Assembly: GCA_019634635.1 (NCBI GenBank)
Contig: JAHCBB010000025.1
Coordinates: 1-64,000 of the forward strand
Origin: Verrucomicrobiia bacterium
GTDB lineage: Bacteria > Verrucomicrobiota > Verrucomicrobiia > Limisphaerales > UBA9464
Length of the DNA stretch: 64,000 nt
Direction of reading: 5' to 3'
The notes under the pieces were generated by a model, which worked only from the letters and a program-made list of their open reading frames with translations, did no database searches and was not told the DNA's origin. Shown piece after piece: positions 56,101 to 63,909 of this stretch. Positions within the stretch are counted from its first letter, which is position 1. Each line of letters starts with the position of its first letter. A program made the position numbers and the translations under genes.

Positions 56101-59100
56101 GCCTGTTTGGAAGAGCACATCCTGACTACCGGCAATCTCGCTTGAGTCTCGCGACGCGCGGACAATCAGCGGAATCTGCAGTCCGACCGGAATGGTCAGA
56201 GGGCTCAATTCCGTGATTCTCTGGTTGTAATTGAAGTCCCAGCCGACTCCGAATGGCCCCTCGTACGAATCCTGGTTTCCGATGCTGCGCTCGATGGTGA
56301 TCGGCATTCTGGGGCTTGGCAGTTCGAGGTCCGTTGCCTCGGTCCGAAACTCACCACTGTGGGCGCCAATTGACCCGAAGGTCCCTGGAATCGTGACGTA
56401 GGCGCCCGCGGGCGGCGGGTTGTTTCCCATGAGATAGGGGTGGAACAGTGTCAGCGCCTGATGCGAGGCAACCGGGGCCAGCCGGCGACGTCCCGAATCC
56501 ACCCGGGCGGCGAACAGCCCGACGACCGGATTCTCGGCCTCACTCGGGTCAATGAACGCACGGAGGCCCGCACCGCTGTGCAAGATCTCCCGGTCCAGGA
56601 TCTGCTGAAGACGCGCCTGCTCCTCCACGGACAACGTCTCGTTGGCCAGCATTGCAAACGGGCGGGAAAGATACTGGTTGTAGAAGGGACTCAGGGGATC
56701 ATCGCTTAACCGCCAAGCGGTCAGCGAGCGAATCGGCGCGCCGCAGTCGGGACGCGGTTTCTGTCCGATGCCCTCCTGGGCGAATTCTGAAATGGCGCGG
56801 ACAGGCGCGAACCCGTCCCCTAAGTTGCCCAGCGGCCTCCCGGCGTGGTTGATGGACTCCAGCCCCAGCTCGATTCGCTCGCCGGTGGCTCCCGGAGCCT
56901 CCATCCAAACGTGGAAATGGGCTGCCGGGCGGGGCGGATCGAGGTCCGAGGCAATTCCGGCGGACTTGAACGCGCGGGCCCGGGCCGGTGGGAGCACCGG
57001 GGTGATCCGTGCCCCCTGCATCAGGGCGGCGAGTTCCTCGTCAGTTTTCCCAATGAATCCGGCTGGCGACACGACCTGAGGCTGAATAGGGAAGCTCACG
57101 AACCGCAGTTCTGGTCCGGTCTGCACCAGGACCCCGCGGCCCCCATCGGCGACGGACCGGTAGCCGACCGGTGTCGAGCCAAGGCTTCGGGTGCTGGCGC
57201 CCGCGGACGGGATGAAGCCCGCTACCGCAGGGTGTGCCTGTCCCAGAGGTATGTTCGTCACCGCCAACTTCAGCGGGTCCAGCAGGACCAGATGCTGGTC
57301 TCCTGCGACCTCAAGCAGGCCATCGCTGCGGAGTCTGACAGATTGAACGCTGCCGCCCAACGCCTCCGGGGGGACCGGAACCTTGCTGATCAGACGTGGG
57401 GACTGGGGCAGCGAAATGTCGAGAATGGCCAGCTTCTGGATGCCGTCCGAATCCGGTTGCAGCGAGACGATGGCCACCGTCGGCTGGATCGGGACGTCGT
57501 TGGACAGGATCACCAGCGACGGGAAGACCGTGACCCAGCGGGGATAGGCCAGATCGTTAAATGGAAACACCGAGTCCTGCGGATCCTCGATGGGCAGGTT
57601 GATGGCCAGGGTGCGGTAGGAAGGCGGCAGGCGTTCCCCGAGAGCGCCGAGGTCGTTTCGCATCTGACCACGCGTTAACGTGACGCCCACGAACTGCCCG
57701 CCCCCCAAGGGGCTGAAGTCCAGAATCTTCTGGGTGGTGCGGAACAAGACGTGGGCGAACTCCTTGCCGTAGAACTCCGCGGGTGGATGCTCCGGGAGGG
57801 GCACCACCTCGTCGGTGTCCACGTAATCGCCGTCTCCATTCAGGTCCACTCCCGGGCGTCCGCCCCGGGATTCCCCCAGAACCGGGTTGCGGAATCCGAT
57901 GACCATGGACTGCAGGTTGATCACCCCCAGTTGATGGATGTCAGCGCCGAACTCCTGATAGACAAGATTCGGGGGTGCCCATCGCACCTTGGTGATCGCG
58001 GAGCCCACCCGGTAGCTGAGGATGGCGGAGGGAAGGAGCGGGACGAGGCGGCCGGGATTCGAGGAGTCCGACGCCTCGAAGATGCTGAGATACTGGCCGC
58101 GAACGATGGTGTTGTTGATTTCGTCAATCCGTGTGTCGAGATCCCCGCCCACAACAACCACCAGGTCGTTGGTCACCGGCGGCTCCTGGGCCGACCGCCG
58201 GTAGGCGTATTGCGGGATCACCAGCAGGTCCCTGGGCTGCCCGAACAGCGAATCGCTGGCCACCAGTGCGGGTTGCCCCGGATCCCGGATGTCGTAGGTC
58301 CTCAGGGCCGGATAGGCGCCGCCGGAATCAATCGCATATAGCGTCTCGCCACGAATCACGGTGCCGCGTCCGTTCACAAGTCCGGGCAGATTCCGGATGC
58401 GGACCGGCGCGGTCTGAAACACCAGTCGAAAACCGTCGGGCTCGGGAGTGCTGGGGCGCTGATCGAGCGGCTGGCCGGCCAGATCGCGAACGGCCTGTCC
58501 GGTCAGGTTCAGCGTATATTCCCTCGCCGGCTCCAGGCCGGCATACTGGATCACCAGGCTCTTCTGGCCCGGCTTCAGGCGGACCACCGGATCTCTAGGA
58601 ACCGAAGCCCCTTCCAGCGTGATGCCATAGGAGGACGCCTCGATCTGGCGGTCGAGAGGCTTATTGAACAGGATCTCGATTTCGCCCGAGGGGCCGAGAA
58701 ATCCACCATCCGGCGGCACCGTGGCGATCACGATGGGACCGTGGACGTCATTGGTATCTGGCTTGGGAAGCGGACCGGTGATGACCGGCGGTATGGTGCC
58801 GCTGAATTGGATCGGGTACCTGGACGTCCTTCCGTCGCTCTCCACCCGTAGCACCGCCTGAACGGGCTGGCCCGCCCGGAGGATGCCGCTCCAGACCCGG
58901 GACGTGGCATTCGTGAAGCCCGTAACGTTGGTAATCACGAGATCGCTGGCGGGAGCCGCCTCCCCGGTGACCAGGTTGGTCAGCGAGAGCAGGCGCACCT
59001 GGATGTCCGGCGGGGCCCCATACCCCCGAAATGCTGAGATTCGGACCTCGCAGTCCTGTCCGGGCGCCGGGAACTGTGGCGCATGGGAGAAATTGAAGCG

Positions 59101-62100
59101 CACCGGGACGTCCGAGGCATTCCGCGTGTGGAAGATCAGGCGCTTGAAGACACCCGACGGTCGCAGGTCCACCGAAGCCTTGAACTCGGCGGCGGGCCGG
59201 TCCGAGTACCCGGGGTGGGTGGCCATGAGGATGTACTGCTCCGCAGCCGAGGGCGCGAGCAGCGAGTAGGTGCCATCCCGGTTGCTTGTGGCATGAACGT
59301 TGCCCGGCAACAACCGGCCAGGTAGCGGCGAAACCGGGGAACTCTCGGAACGAAGAATGACGTATGCACCTGCCACCGGATTGACCGTCCGGCCGGCCTG
59401 GATGCTCTCGGTGACAGAAGTCACAACCGCGTCGCTGAAGGTCTCCAGCATGTTCGACGGCGGGATCTTTTCGTTGGTCGCGAGGAACTGGGTGACTCCA
59501 TGCACGATCACCGGGCGCTGCCCCAGGATCATCGGCATGATCACATAATCAATCAGCAGAGGCGCCACGAGTCCAACCGTGAGGCTTGGATAAAATCCGA
59601 GCACCGTGGTGACTGTGCCCACGCGGATGTCCGGAAAACCGGCGGGTTGGAGCGAGCGGGATGCCGCCGGGCCGGACATCATTCCCGCAACCGCGCCCGC
59701 CTCAAACCGCATCTGATCCAAAACTTCGAAGGTTTTGATTCCGTCAGTGTCGCGGACGCGGACCAGCGCGGCGGCGAGTTCTGACGGCGAAGCATCTGCA
59801 GGATACCCAAGCGCGTCGAGGTTCAGCGGGAAGGAGACCTCCATCGGTTCCGTCGGCATGGAGCCCTCGAGCTCAATCCGCATCGCCCCGGGCCCGAGCG
59901 TGGCGACATCCGGCGTCACGCCGCCGGTCGCCTCAAGCAGTTGGGCGCGGTTCAGCGTCTTGATGCGGAACTTGGTCCGGTTCGGGACGGCGTTTGGCTT
60001 GATCAACACCTGCACCGGACCGCCGTCCGATTGCGCCTCCAGGATCCCGCCCTGCGGGTAAAGCCCCACAAAGCCGTTGTCGAAGTGCTGGCGGCTCACC
60101 GGCACGTACACCCGTGTGCCGTTGAGGTTCACGAAGGTGGCGCTGACGAAGTCCTGTTCGCTGCCCGAGATGACGCTGGCGAAGCTGCCATCCGGCTTGC
60201 TGAGGATCGTGGCGGTCTCTCCAGTGCTTTCGTTGACCAGGATCACCGGGACCTCCGGATCGGCCGCCCCGGGGGTGCCGTGGACCACGATCGCCGACGG
60301 ATCGTCGCCCGGTTCATACGCCGGGATGGCATCCAGGATGGCCACCGGTACGTTGGTCGCTCCCGGCTCGTAAATGATCAACTGCGCCGCCGGATCGCGG
60401 GTGCTGAGCGGGGCCGTGGTAAAGGTGAATTCGGTCGGCCCCTCGATTGGCAGGCCGCCGGGATCGGCGACGGTGGGTGCCAGCCGGAGACGATAAGTGG
60501 TGTTCGCCGGGAGTTCATTCGCCGGACTCAGGGTGACCACGCGATTGGCCAGATTGAGCGTCACGGCGGCCGGCACCACCGAGTTGTCCGGACGCAGCAG
60601 TTCAATCGCATTGACCACGGTCGCCGGATTCACGGCCTCATTGAAGGTGATCACGACGCTGCCCACCCGCGGCACCCGGATTGCCTCGTGGGCCGGAGTG
60701 ATGGCCGCCACGCGCGGACCACGCGGTGCGGCATCGAGATCCTGGGAGATCGGGACGGTCGGATCGGCAACGACAAGGTCCGCGAGGCCGGCGTCGCCGG
60801 TGCGGGGGTCCCGGACCTGAAGCTGTCCGGGACCCGCCGGAGCGACCAACTGATAGCGTCCCTGCGTGTCGGTCAGGGTCAGCCAAGGAAATCCGGTCAA
60901 GCTCACCGGCATGCCCGCCTGCAACGCGCCGGCCCCGTTCCGGGCCACGCCGCTCACCAGGCTTTGCGCCGCGTCCACCTGCACCAGCACGTACTGACCG
61001 GAGCCCTCAAGCCCGGGGAGCCGCTCCCCGGATGCCGGCTCGCGACTCAAAAGGTTCCCCTGTCCGTCACTCTCCAACCGTTCGATGGGCTGCAGTCCAA
61101 AGAAGCCGGTGTCGCTCAGCACCCGGGCCAGCACAAAAAGGCCGTTGGTTGGTGCTCCGCTCAGTTGGGCCGCCAGCGTGTCCGCCAATGTGGAGCGATC
61201 CACCGTGAGTTCGAAGACGGCGACCACAGAGTGCCCGGTCGCCGGCAGGTTGGTGAACACCATGGCATCCAGACGCCGGAGCCGGAAGGCGCTGGGACCG
61301 GTCAGGCGTCCGCTGCCCGCCACCACCCGCACCCCCTCGGAGCCAATCTGGCCGCCGGACGCGTCCAACACGCGCCCGTCAAAGGGCTGCTCGGGCAGCA
61401 CGTCCACCCGGACGGTTGCGGTGTCGAGGCGATCCGGCCCGAGCAGAAGCGTGGGCCGCATCGGAAACCGGGCATGGAGGGTCCGGACATCGTTGTCCCC
61501 GGGACGCTGGTAGCCGACGATGAAATGCTCGTACTGCGGCGTCAGGCGAAGGGATCCATCCAATGGGAGGTAGGTTTCCGTCACCTCCCCGCGGAAGAGG
61601 GTCCCGCTCGGCAGCGCCGCACTTATATGGCTCACGACGACCTCGGCGGCTCCCGTGACCTCCTCGGGAACCACACTGGCGGGACTGGCCGATGGAGTGA
61701 CGGTGCCGGTGGCCGTCAGGCCATCGGAACCCGGCAACGGCGCAGCACTCGGCTGCAGGGCCTGCCCGGGTTGCGGCGCCGGAGGAGCCAACAGCCCGTG
61801 GTCCCCCACCACCAGCGCATACGACCCCGGCCCGGGCACGCCGACCGCCAAGGCGTTGGTTCCATTGCCGGGCGTCACCTGAACGACGCGCCACTCGAGG
61901 GCCGCCGGATTCCAGGTCACCAGGGCGGCCAATTCTGTCGGGGCGATGGGGCCGTCCGGCACCAGACTAACCGCCACGCTTCCCGGCAGCGGGCCTGAAC
62001 TCTCCAGCCAGAAGGCGCCCAACGGACTCCATCCCTGCGGCAGAAACGCGGGCAGCGTCTGCCCCGTCAACGGGGTCAACCCCAGGGTCGTGGACTGGTT

Positions 62101-63522
62101 AACGGCCCCGGCCGGAATTTCGATGCGAATGGAACCGCTGGCATTGCTCAAGACCACGCGATCCAGCGGGGTGGCCACCACCCCGGCATCTTGCCGGCGG
62201 GTCAGGCGGGGATTCGGGATCAGCGTCGTCCGCCCCTCGGTCAGGGTCTGACGCCGCCACACCGGGAAATAGCCGTCCGCTGAAAACACCATTCGATGCT
62301 CGCCCGGCCCCTGCCCCAGCGATGCGACGCCGGATGGCGAGTCACTGGTCTGGACGCCGGTTCCGGCGGGACCCTCAACGGAGAGGCCAACCGCGGGCAG
62401 AGGGCGTCCCACTTCATCAAGCGACCGCGTGAGCCCCAGTGCCGAAACCACGGGCACCCGCGCCGCAAACACCCGGGTCTCAACGGCCGGCGGTGCCGTG
62501 CCGCTTCGCCCCAGGGTCAACGTCCTCGGCGCCGTGACTCCGCCCGGCGCCAGCGTCCCGTCCGTCGTGCGGCCACTCAGGTCGAAAAACGCCTTCGACG
62601 GCTGGCTGTCGTCAAGGCCGTCGGGCCCCACAGGACCCGGAGTACCCGAGTACGAATCCACCAGCAGGACGAGCGGGCCGTTCAAGATCCGCCCGGACCG
62701 GTTGCTGACCGTGACCTCGACATTCCACACATCAAGGGCCCGGTTGAGCCGCATGGATCGGAAATAGACGGCGGTCTCAGGTGTGACCTCGGCCAGCGTG
62801 AGCTCCGCATTGTTCCACCGGAACACCTTCTCCCCGGACTGCGCCCTGGCATCCGACCAGAAACCGGCCGCCACCAACGCGAGAAGGATCCCCTGGCATC
62901 CGGGGCCAGACCCTCGGCGGCGTCCACACCACACCACCACCGCCAGGCCCACCGCCAGCAAGGCGACGGTCGTCGGTTCCGGCACCACCGTGACCTCGGA
63001 AAACCACGCCTGTGAGGCAATATCGTTGTCGTTGCTGAACAGATCGAAATACAGCGTGAGCGGCCGATCCAGCACCTCGTCGGTCAGGGCGACCTCAATC
63101 GCGTACGCCAGTGGGTTGGCAAGCACCGGTGTGAGGCTCGGGTACTCGATGGCCGCTGCCACGATGCTGTCCCGTGCGACGGGCGTCGTGCCGGGAGTCT
63201 CCGGAGCCCAGACGACCCCACCGGCGTCGGCGGTCACCAGAACGAGCGCCAGCCCCCCCTGATCATCCACAAGCGAGATCGTGAACGAGTCGGCAATCTC
63301 CCCCGCCCGCACGATTTCGTCGGTGGAGAAACCAAACCGGAGCAGCAGCATCGGCGACACAAGGTCGCGCCCGAACTGAACGCTGACCTGCTGACTGGTA
63401 AACCCCAGGCCCGGCTCGGTATTCAGGACTCCCTGAGCGCGGCCCGCCGCCGACCCCATCACCGCCACCAACAACAGTAAGGTCAACCACCAGCGGGAGC
63501 AGGTTCCGGGCGTAGTCCTCAT
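50122..63522 (-). CDS. Giant Rhs/YD-repeat protein with PEP-CTERM-like N-terminus, internal LamG domain and HEMLH zincin-like C-terminal tip
   Basis: A 4,466-residue protein. It starts with a signal peptide (about 1-30) and at 180-200 carries VPEPTTVALLAVGLAVVVWC followed by basic residues, the look of a complete PEP-CTERM sorting tail; a second hydrophobic leader (about 211-228, ending ARAQ) comes right after. Then come Ig-like modules (about 925-1,040) and an LVIVD-like propeller (about 1,705-2,175). The Rhs core runs from about 2,370 (SIGAHSGEFRTEATDLELPSP) to 4,167 (DPSGL), with many YD repeats. An Ig-like/LamG insertion (about 3,750-4,045) sits inside the core before RARYYDPLSGMFLEPDP. 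The last 299 residues form the tip, with HEMLH. The ATG at 63522 is preferred because it begins the signal peptide; the frame runs on to 63750. It overlaps the next gene as ATGA. Confidence 0.88.
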   Translation of the reverse strand: MRTTPGTCSRWWLTLLLLVAVMGSAAGRAQGVLNTEPGLGFTSQQVSVQFGRDLVSPMLLLRFGFSTDEIVRAGEIADSFTISLVDDQGGLALVLVTADAGGVVWAPETPGTTPVARDSIVAAAIEYPSLTPVLANPLAYAIEVALTDEVLDRPLTLYFDLFSNDNDIASQAWFSEVTVVPEPTTVALLAVGLAVVVWCGRRRGSGPGCQGILLALVAAGFWSDARAQSGEKVFRWNNAELTLAEVTPETAVYFRSMRLNRALDVWNVEVTVSNRSGRILNGPLVLLVDSYSGTPGPVGPDGLDDSQPSKAFFDLSGRTTDGTLAPGGVTAPRTLTLGRSGTAPPAVETRVFAARVPVVSALGLTRSLDEVGRPLPAVGLSVEGPAGTGVQTSDSPSGVASLGQGPGEHRMVFSADGYFPVWRRQTLTEGRTTLIPNPRLTRRQDAGVVATPLDRVVLSNASGSIRIEIPAGAVNQSTTLGLTPLTGQTLPAFLPQGWSPLGAFWLESSGPLPGSVAVSLVPDGPIAPTELAALVTWNPAALEWRVVQVTPGNGTNALAVGVPGPGSYALVVGDHGLLAPPAPQPGQALQPSAAPLPGSDGLTATGTVTPSASPASVVPEEVTGAAEVVVSHISAALPSGTLFRGEVTETYLPLDGSLRLTPQYEHFIVGYQRPGDNDVRTLHARFPMRPTLLLGPDRLDTATVRVDVLPEQPFDGRVLDASGGQIGSEGVRVVAGSGRLTGPSAFRLRRLDAMVFTNLPATGHSVVAVFELTVDRSTLADTLAAQLSGAPTNGLFVLARVLSDTGFFGLQPIERLESDGQGNLLSREPASGERLPGLEGSGQYVLVQVDAAQSLVSGVARNGAGALQAGMPVSLTGFPWLTLTDTQGRYQLVAPAGPGQLQVRDPRTGDAGLADLVVADPTVPISQDLDAAPRGPRVAAITPAHEAIRVPRVGSVVITFNEAVNPATVVNAIELLRPDNSVVPAAVTLNLANRVVTLSPANELPANTTYRLRLAPTVADPGGLPIEGPTEFTFTTAPLSTRDPAAQLIIYEPGATNVPVAILDAIPAYEPGDDPSAIVVHGTPGAADPEVPVILVNESTGETATILSKPDGSFASVISGSEQDFVSATFVNLNGTRVYVPVSRQHFDNGFVGLYPQGGILEAQSDGGPVQVLIKPNAVPNRTKFRIKTLNRAQLLEATGGVTPDVATLGPGAMRIELEGSMPTEPMEVSFPLNLDALGYPADASPSELAAALVRVRDTDGIKTFEVLDQMRFEAGAVAGMMSGPAASRSLQPAGFPDIRVGTVTTVLGFYPSLTVGLVAPLLIDYVIMPMILGQRPVIVHGVTQFLATNEKIPPSNMLETFSDAVVTSVTESIQAGRTVNPVAGAYVILRSESSPVSPLPGRLLPGNVHATSNRDGTYSLLAPSAAEQYILMATHPGYSDRPAAEFKASVDLRPSGVFKRLIFHTRNASDVPVRFNFSHAPQFPAPGQDCEVRISAFRGYGAPPDIQVRLLSLTNLVTGEAAPASDLVITNVTGFTNATSRVWSGILRAGQPVQAVLRVESDGRTSRYPIQFSGTIPPVITGPLPKPDTNDVHGPIVIATVPPDGGFLGPSGEIEILFNKPLDRQIEASSYGITLEGASVPRDPVVRLKPGQKSLVIQYAGLEPAREYTLNLTGQAVRDLAGQPLDQRPSTPEPDGFRLVFQTAPVRIRNLPGLVNGRGTVIRGETLYAIDSGGAYPALRTYDIRDPGQPALVASDSLFGQPRDLLVIPQYAYRRSAQEPPVTNDLVVVVGGDLDTRIDEINNTIVRGQYLSIFEASDSSNPGRLVPLLPSAILSYRVGSAITKVRWAPPNLVYQEFGADIHQLGVINLQSMVIGFRNPVLGESRGGRPGVDLNGDGDYVDTDEVVPLPEHPPAEFYGKEFAHVLFRTTQKILDFSPLGGGQFVGVTLTRGQMRNDLGALGERLPPSYRTLAINLPIEDPQDSVFPFNDLAYPRWVTVFPSLVILSNDVPIQPTVAIVSLQPDSDGIQKLAILDISLPQSPRLISKVPVPPEALGGSVQSVRLRSDGLLEVAGDQHLVLLDPLKLAVTNIPLGQAHPAVAGFIPSAGASTRSLGSTPVGYRSVADGGRGVLVQTGPELRFVSFPIQPQVVSPAGFIGKTDEELAALMQGARITPVLPPARARAFKSAGIASDLDPPRPAAHFHVWMEAPGATGERIELGLESINHAGRPLGNLGDGFAPVRAISEFAQEGIGQKPRPDCGAPIRSLTAWRLSDDPLSPFYNQYLSRPFAMLANETLSVEEQARLQQILDREILHSGAGLRAFIDPSEAENPVVGLFAARVDSGRRRLAPVASHQALTLFHPYLMGNNPPPAGAYVTIPGTFGSIGAHSGEFRTEATDLELPSPRMPITIERSIGNQDSYEGPFGVGWDFNYNQRITELSPLTIPVGLQIPLIVRASRDSSEIAGSQDVLFQTGRGRVLHFRWVSTNMPPEYSQDPLVSDYGYLDTVSDYYLPAEGQGLFNLLVKFRDGRFERLSHDGVRHRYGPDGRLEMVIDRFPLNRHVLEYDSNGWLVRIDDRSVREPRYVEFGYYRSLADPGFQEGLDERTDNAYLQGKVRRLRDYAAREVLYGYSDDGFLLQREGIRVNGENSGFSGRPLIQYNYANCRIVGVSTGREGTPLFNADVSIGPAGKAVARAGTGTSPMVISIPDDNSAATMEGQKSTGTEADGRSTEVTFNSFGQPTSYRVVGGQGEESESKPEYNPMGLLVKIQYPEGRVETRTYDEGNPIFRSRGNLLRVTVDPGPRGGEGYTETQEFDPRYNLPSGEHLDANGFAHVFSLNDDGRVIASIRHGPSETETFTYNSRGQLTSNTDVRGVRSGAVYDEATGFTRRTTVGDHATRYEYGNDSASRLGHPSVVTPPVGFPTHFHYSPALQILESGRGTSVIRHGYDERGNEIRTEEELGDGQVLVTRRTFHPRGFMLEQTSDGVDVNGQSSSITWRYAPDKNFRVATVHHPGGAVQSFEYDQHDQVTKMTLGTYVEVYRRDRHGNVIETWEGGEIVTTFSYDGMDRVTSVVSRTGAAEEASLTEYFPGGQVRKMTTVDPKFGVVAEQAIPSIDALGRPKQALVQGGVISPRSEYNYAPLRSTVVGPRMTVQAQWNDSGDMVKTESPIASAEMYPDSGGRLERVDHLEDGVTYRVSTSFNGLDQVETESDLEGLLVRYIPRADGRNASVINARNHANTFNYTVLGEPLQRRRSDGLEFRYRYDSQREVIYTGDPSSGFAYAYDDEFRLTEQRQRNGDVVSQSDFDPRQMPRKTSLPGGGTVETDYDLKRRPIRRATAFQGTRFDEEYQYDALDRIRSSFYGQDGGAQNVHTSTYDRSGVLLISRWQEAGGDFAIHCNYNEDGSRRSVIYPSGHEVTEDRDVSGRLIGVSDNSGNILSVNSWRGLNQPAEVFIGSGIRQVNQFDARGRMTASRFTRRDDGVVLAHLRWEYNAVNNPVAQQFLHRGGRADRFSYDEGERLQSAAIGVIPGEGEDAQGGLYEREYRYDPAGLDLLLSSAATGAVSEPPGFATNWSGHGQFLEPMRVDGFDRGPADPLGRVARAELLIRESGAGSGSRAPASLVHNGRGDLVRIDFGDGRMVEYEYQAEGLRYLRRVTRDGLLLELRHFVYDDRNRLLEEYDRSEGEAALVGRYYYGNGDAPVAADIREGQNGPLLRYYYLRDVADSVIAVADAEGRVLERVWYDPFGQPVLEGADAVAPSIVSIASEDSGALRVVLSEPVMAPIADPGEGTGIVPIPLLDGNNVLSVSIDSTPIPGTTEVLLEATGSFPYSVLRFTPSEPLPVTPTGVLGWWPGDAEVSEVISGHRGILRGGATAAPGLNQQSFVFRGDGAHAEITNAAAFNLGGGDFTLSVWSRFHKLAGDQVLVEKWTQATRAGWSLFKTADHRLRLVLGNGSGNEISVESSPMDFATNVWIQVGARRQGEQFALFTNGVVVAARDAGISLSSTATLKFGSREGTGAYLVADLDEVVLHGRALSDQEITAIAGGVTLPGPVTVAITGGVLADEWGNRNDPAVVSFLPVGTPGIPYYRSIPEPHTAPPQLAQSSVESPFLFHGQYFDYGTGLIYLRARYYDPLSGMFLEPDPLGYEDSVNLYAGMRNNPVGIRDPSGLSGGVLGVVRNLLRGGNQVAKVAPEVSTFVPKSNPEGLGSVILSNLGRSDPLDTIFKSTLASIIRRTKLESGFLGIVKPMAKNLDMSLKDAYIAIAQSDDFARAIEKYNRYAEKWGLTKSVDQQTVIEQLKHNTFFARTDNSVGALWDHSELGKIGKYWMQGNPHAGFGIPAFATGRQTAIHEMLHMGASIGGQVTQLRAAKASSRWSLVGNWRHSRLMNAHENAVQLSSTPGTYLAMTGLKLGAGGIGAVLLYNAPDQYGRLMRWREAYEDIDRADSDARYLYGMDKARKRKREMELRR
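50125..51021 (-). other. Putative zincin tip of the Rhs protein
   Basis: This 299-residue segment follows the DPSGL motif that ends Rhs cores, the place where variable toxin domains sit. HEMLH (codons 50467-50481) matches the HExxH zinc-protease signature, preceded by a GRQTAI strand-like stretch; NAHENAVQL about 40 residues later could supply a third ligand. Its DNA is visibly AT-richer than the flanking sequence. No immunity-like small gene follows; the giant surface gene starts at once. Confidence 0.6.
51400..51990 (-). other. LamG-like domain inserted into the Rhs core
   Basis: The frame reads GWWPGDAEVSEVISGHRG, then FVFRGDGAHAEITNAAAFNLGGGDFTLSVWSRFH-like text and DLDEVVLHGRALSDQEI, the standard concanavalin/LamG layout. 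It sits between YD repeats and the final RARYYDP segment, so the Rhs barrel is interrupted by a binding domain. Such domains bind sugars or proteins. Confidence 0.7.
62922..62985 (-). other. Internal PEP-CTERM-like sorting motif
   Basis: These codons encode VPEPTTVALLAVGLAVVVWC plus GRRR, the tripartite exosortase signal (VPEP, hydrophobic helix, basic end). It normally closes a protein; here the frame continues for over 4,200 residues. Confidence 0.6.
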
Positions 63523-63909
63523 GCAAGACACGACCCGCCTGATGGCGACACTCAGTGAGTCAGGACGAACCTGCTCAAATCGAATCCCTGGCGCGAGGAG
63601 AAAAACGGATGACCAAAAAAACGGGTTCCGCGAAACGCCCCGGCACGCATCCGCACCATCGTCCCCGCGAGTGCCCGGGAGGGATCCGGAGAACAATTGC
63701 GGGGCACCTGACAGCGGAGCCGGCATTTCAGAGCGCGTGTGCCGCGGCACCGCCCGGCTGACGATGCGAATTCTCAGGGTGGATCAACCACCCGGTAGTG
63801 AAGCAATTTCCCCTCCACCGTGGTCCTGTCGGACGTGTCTACCAGCTCTGCTGGATGGCGGGGCCGGATTGGTGTTGTGGCACAAACCTCCCGAAACTAT
63901 TTCCTCCCT
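63523..63909. other. Gene-free region upstream of the Rhs gene
   Basis: No gene is supported in these 387 bases; a short plus-strand open frame here is low-complexity. It must contain the start region for the two-gene giant operon. An 11-bp palindrome ACTCAGTGAGT lies at 63551-63561, 29 bases before the ATG (minus strand), and could be an operator. A T-rich stretch on the minus strand (near 63600-63620) is the only AT-rich part. No clear -35/-10 pair was found. Confidence 0.4.

Noticed and set aside
59941..61998. Plus-strand open frame of 685 codons opposite the Rhs N-terminal half
   Set aside because: Arg/His/Gln-rich without signal, motif or start signal; the minus strand is continuous with recognised domains.
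63523..63540. GG-N10-GC sigma-54-like match before the Rhs gene
   Set aside because: It runs into the start codon, which would put transcription start inside the gene.
63555..63761. Short plus-strand frame upstream of the Rhs gene
   Set aside because: Low-complexity product with no family match; overlaps the likely promoter region.
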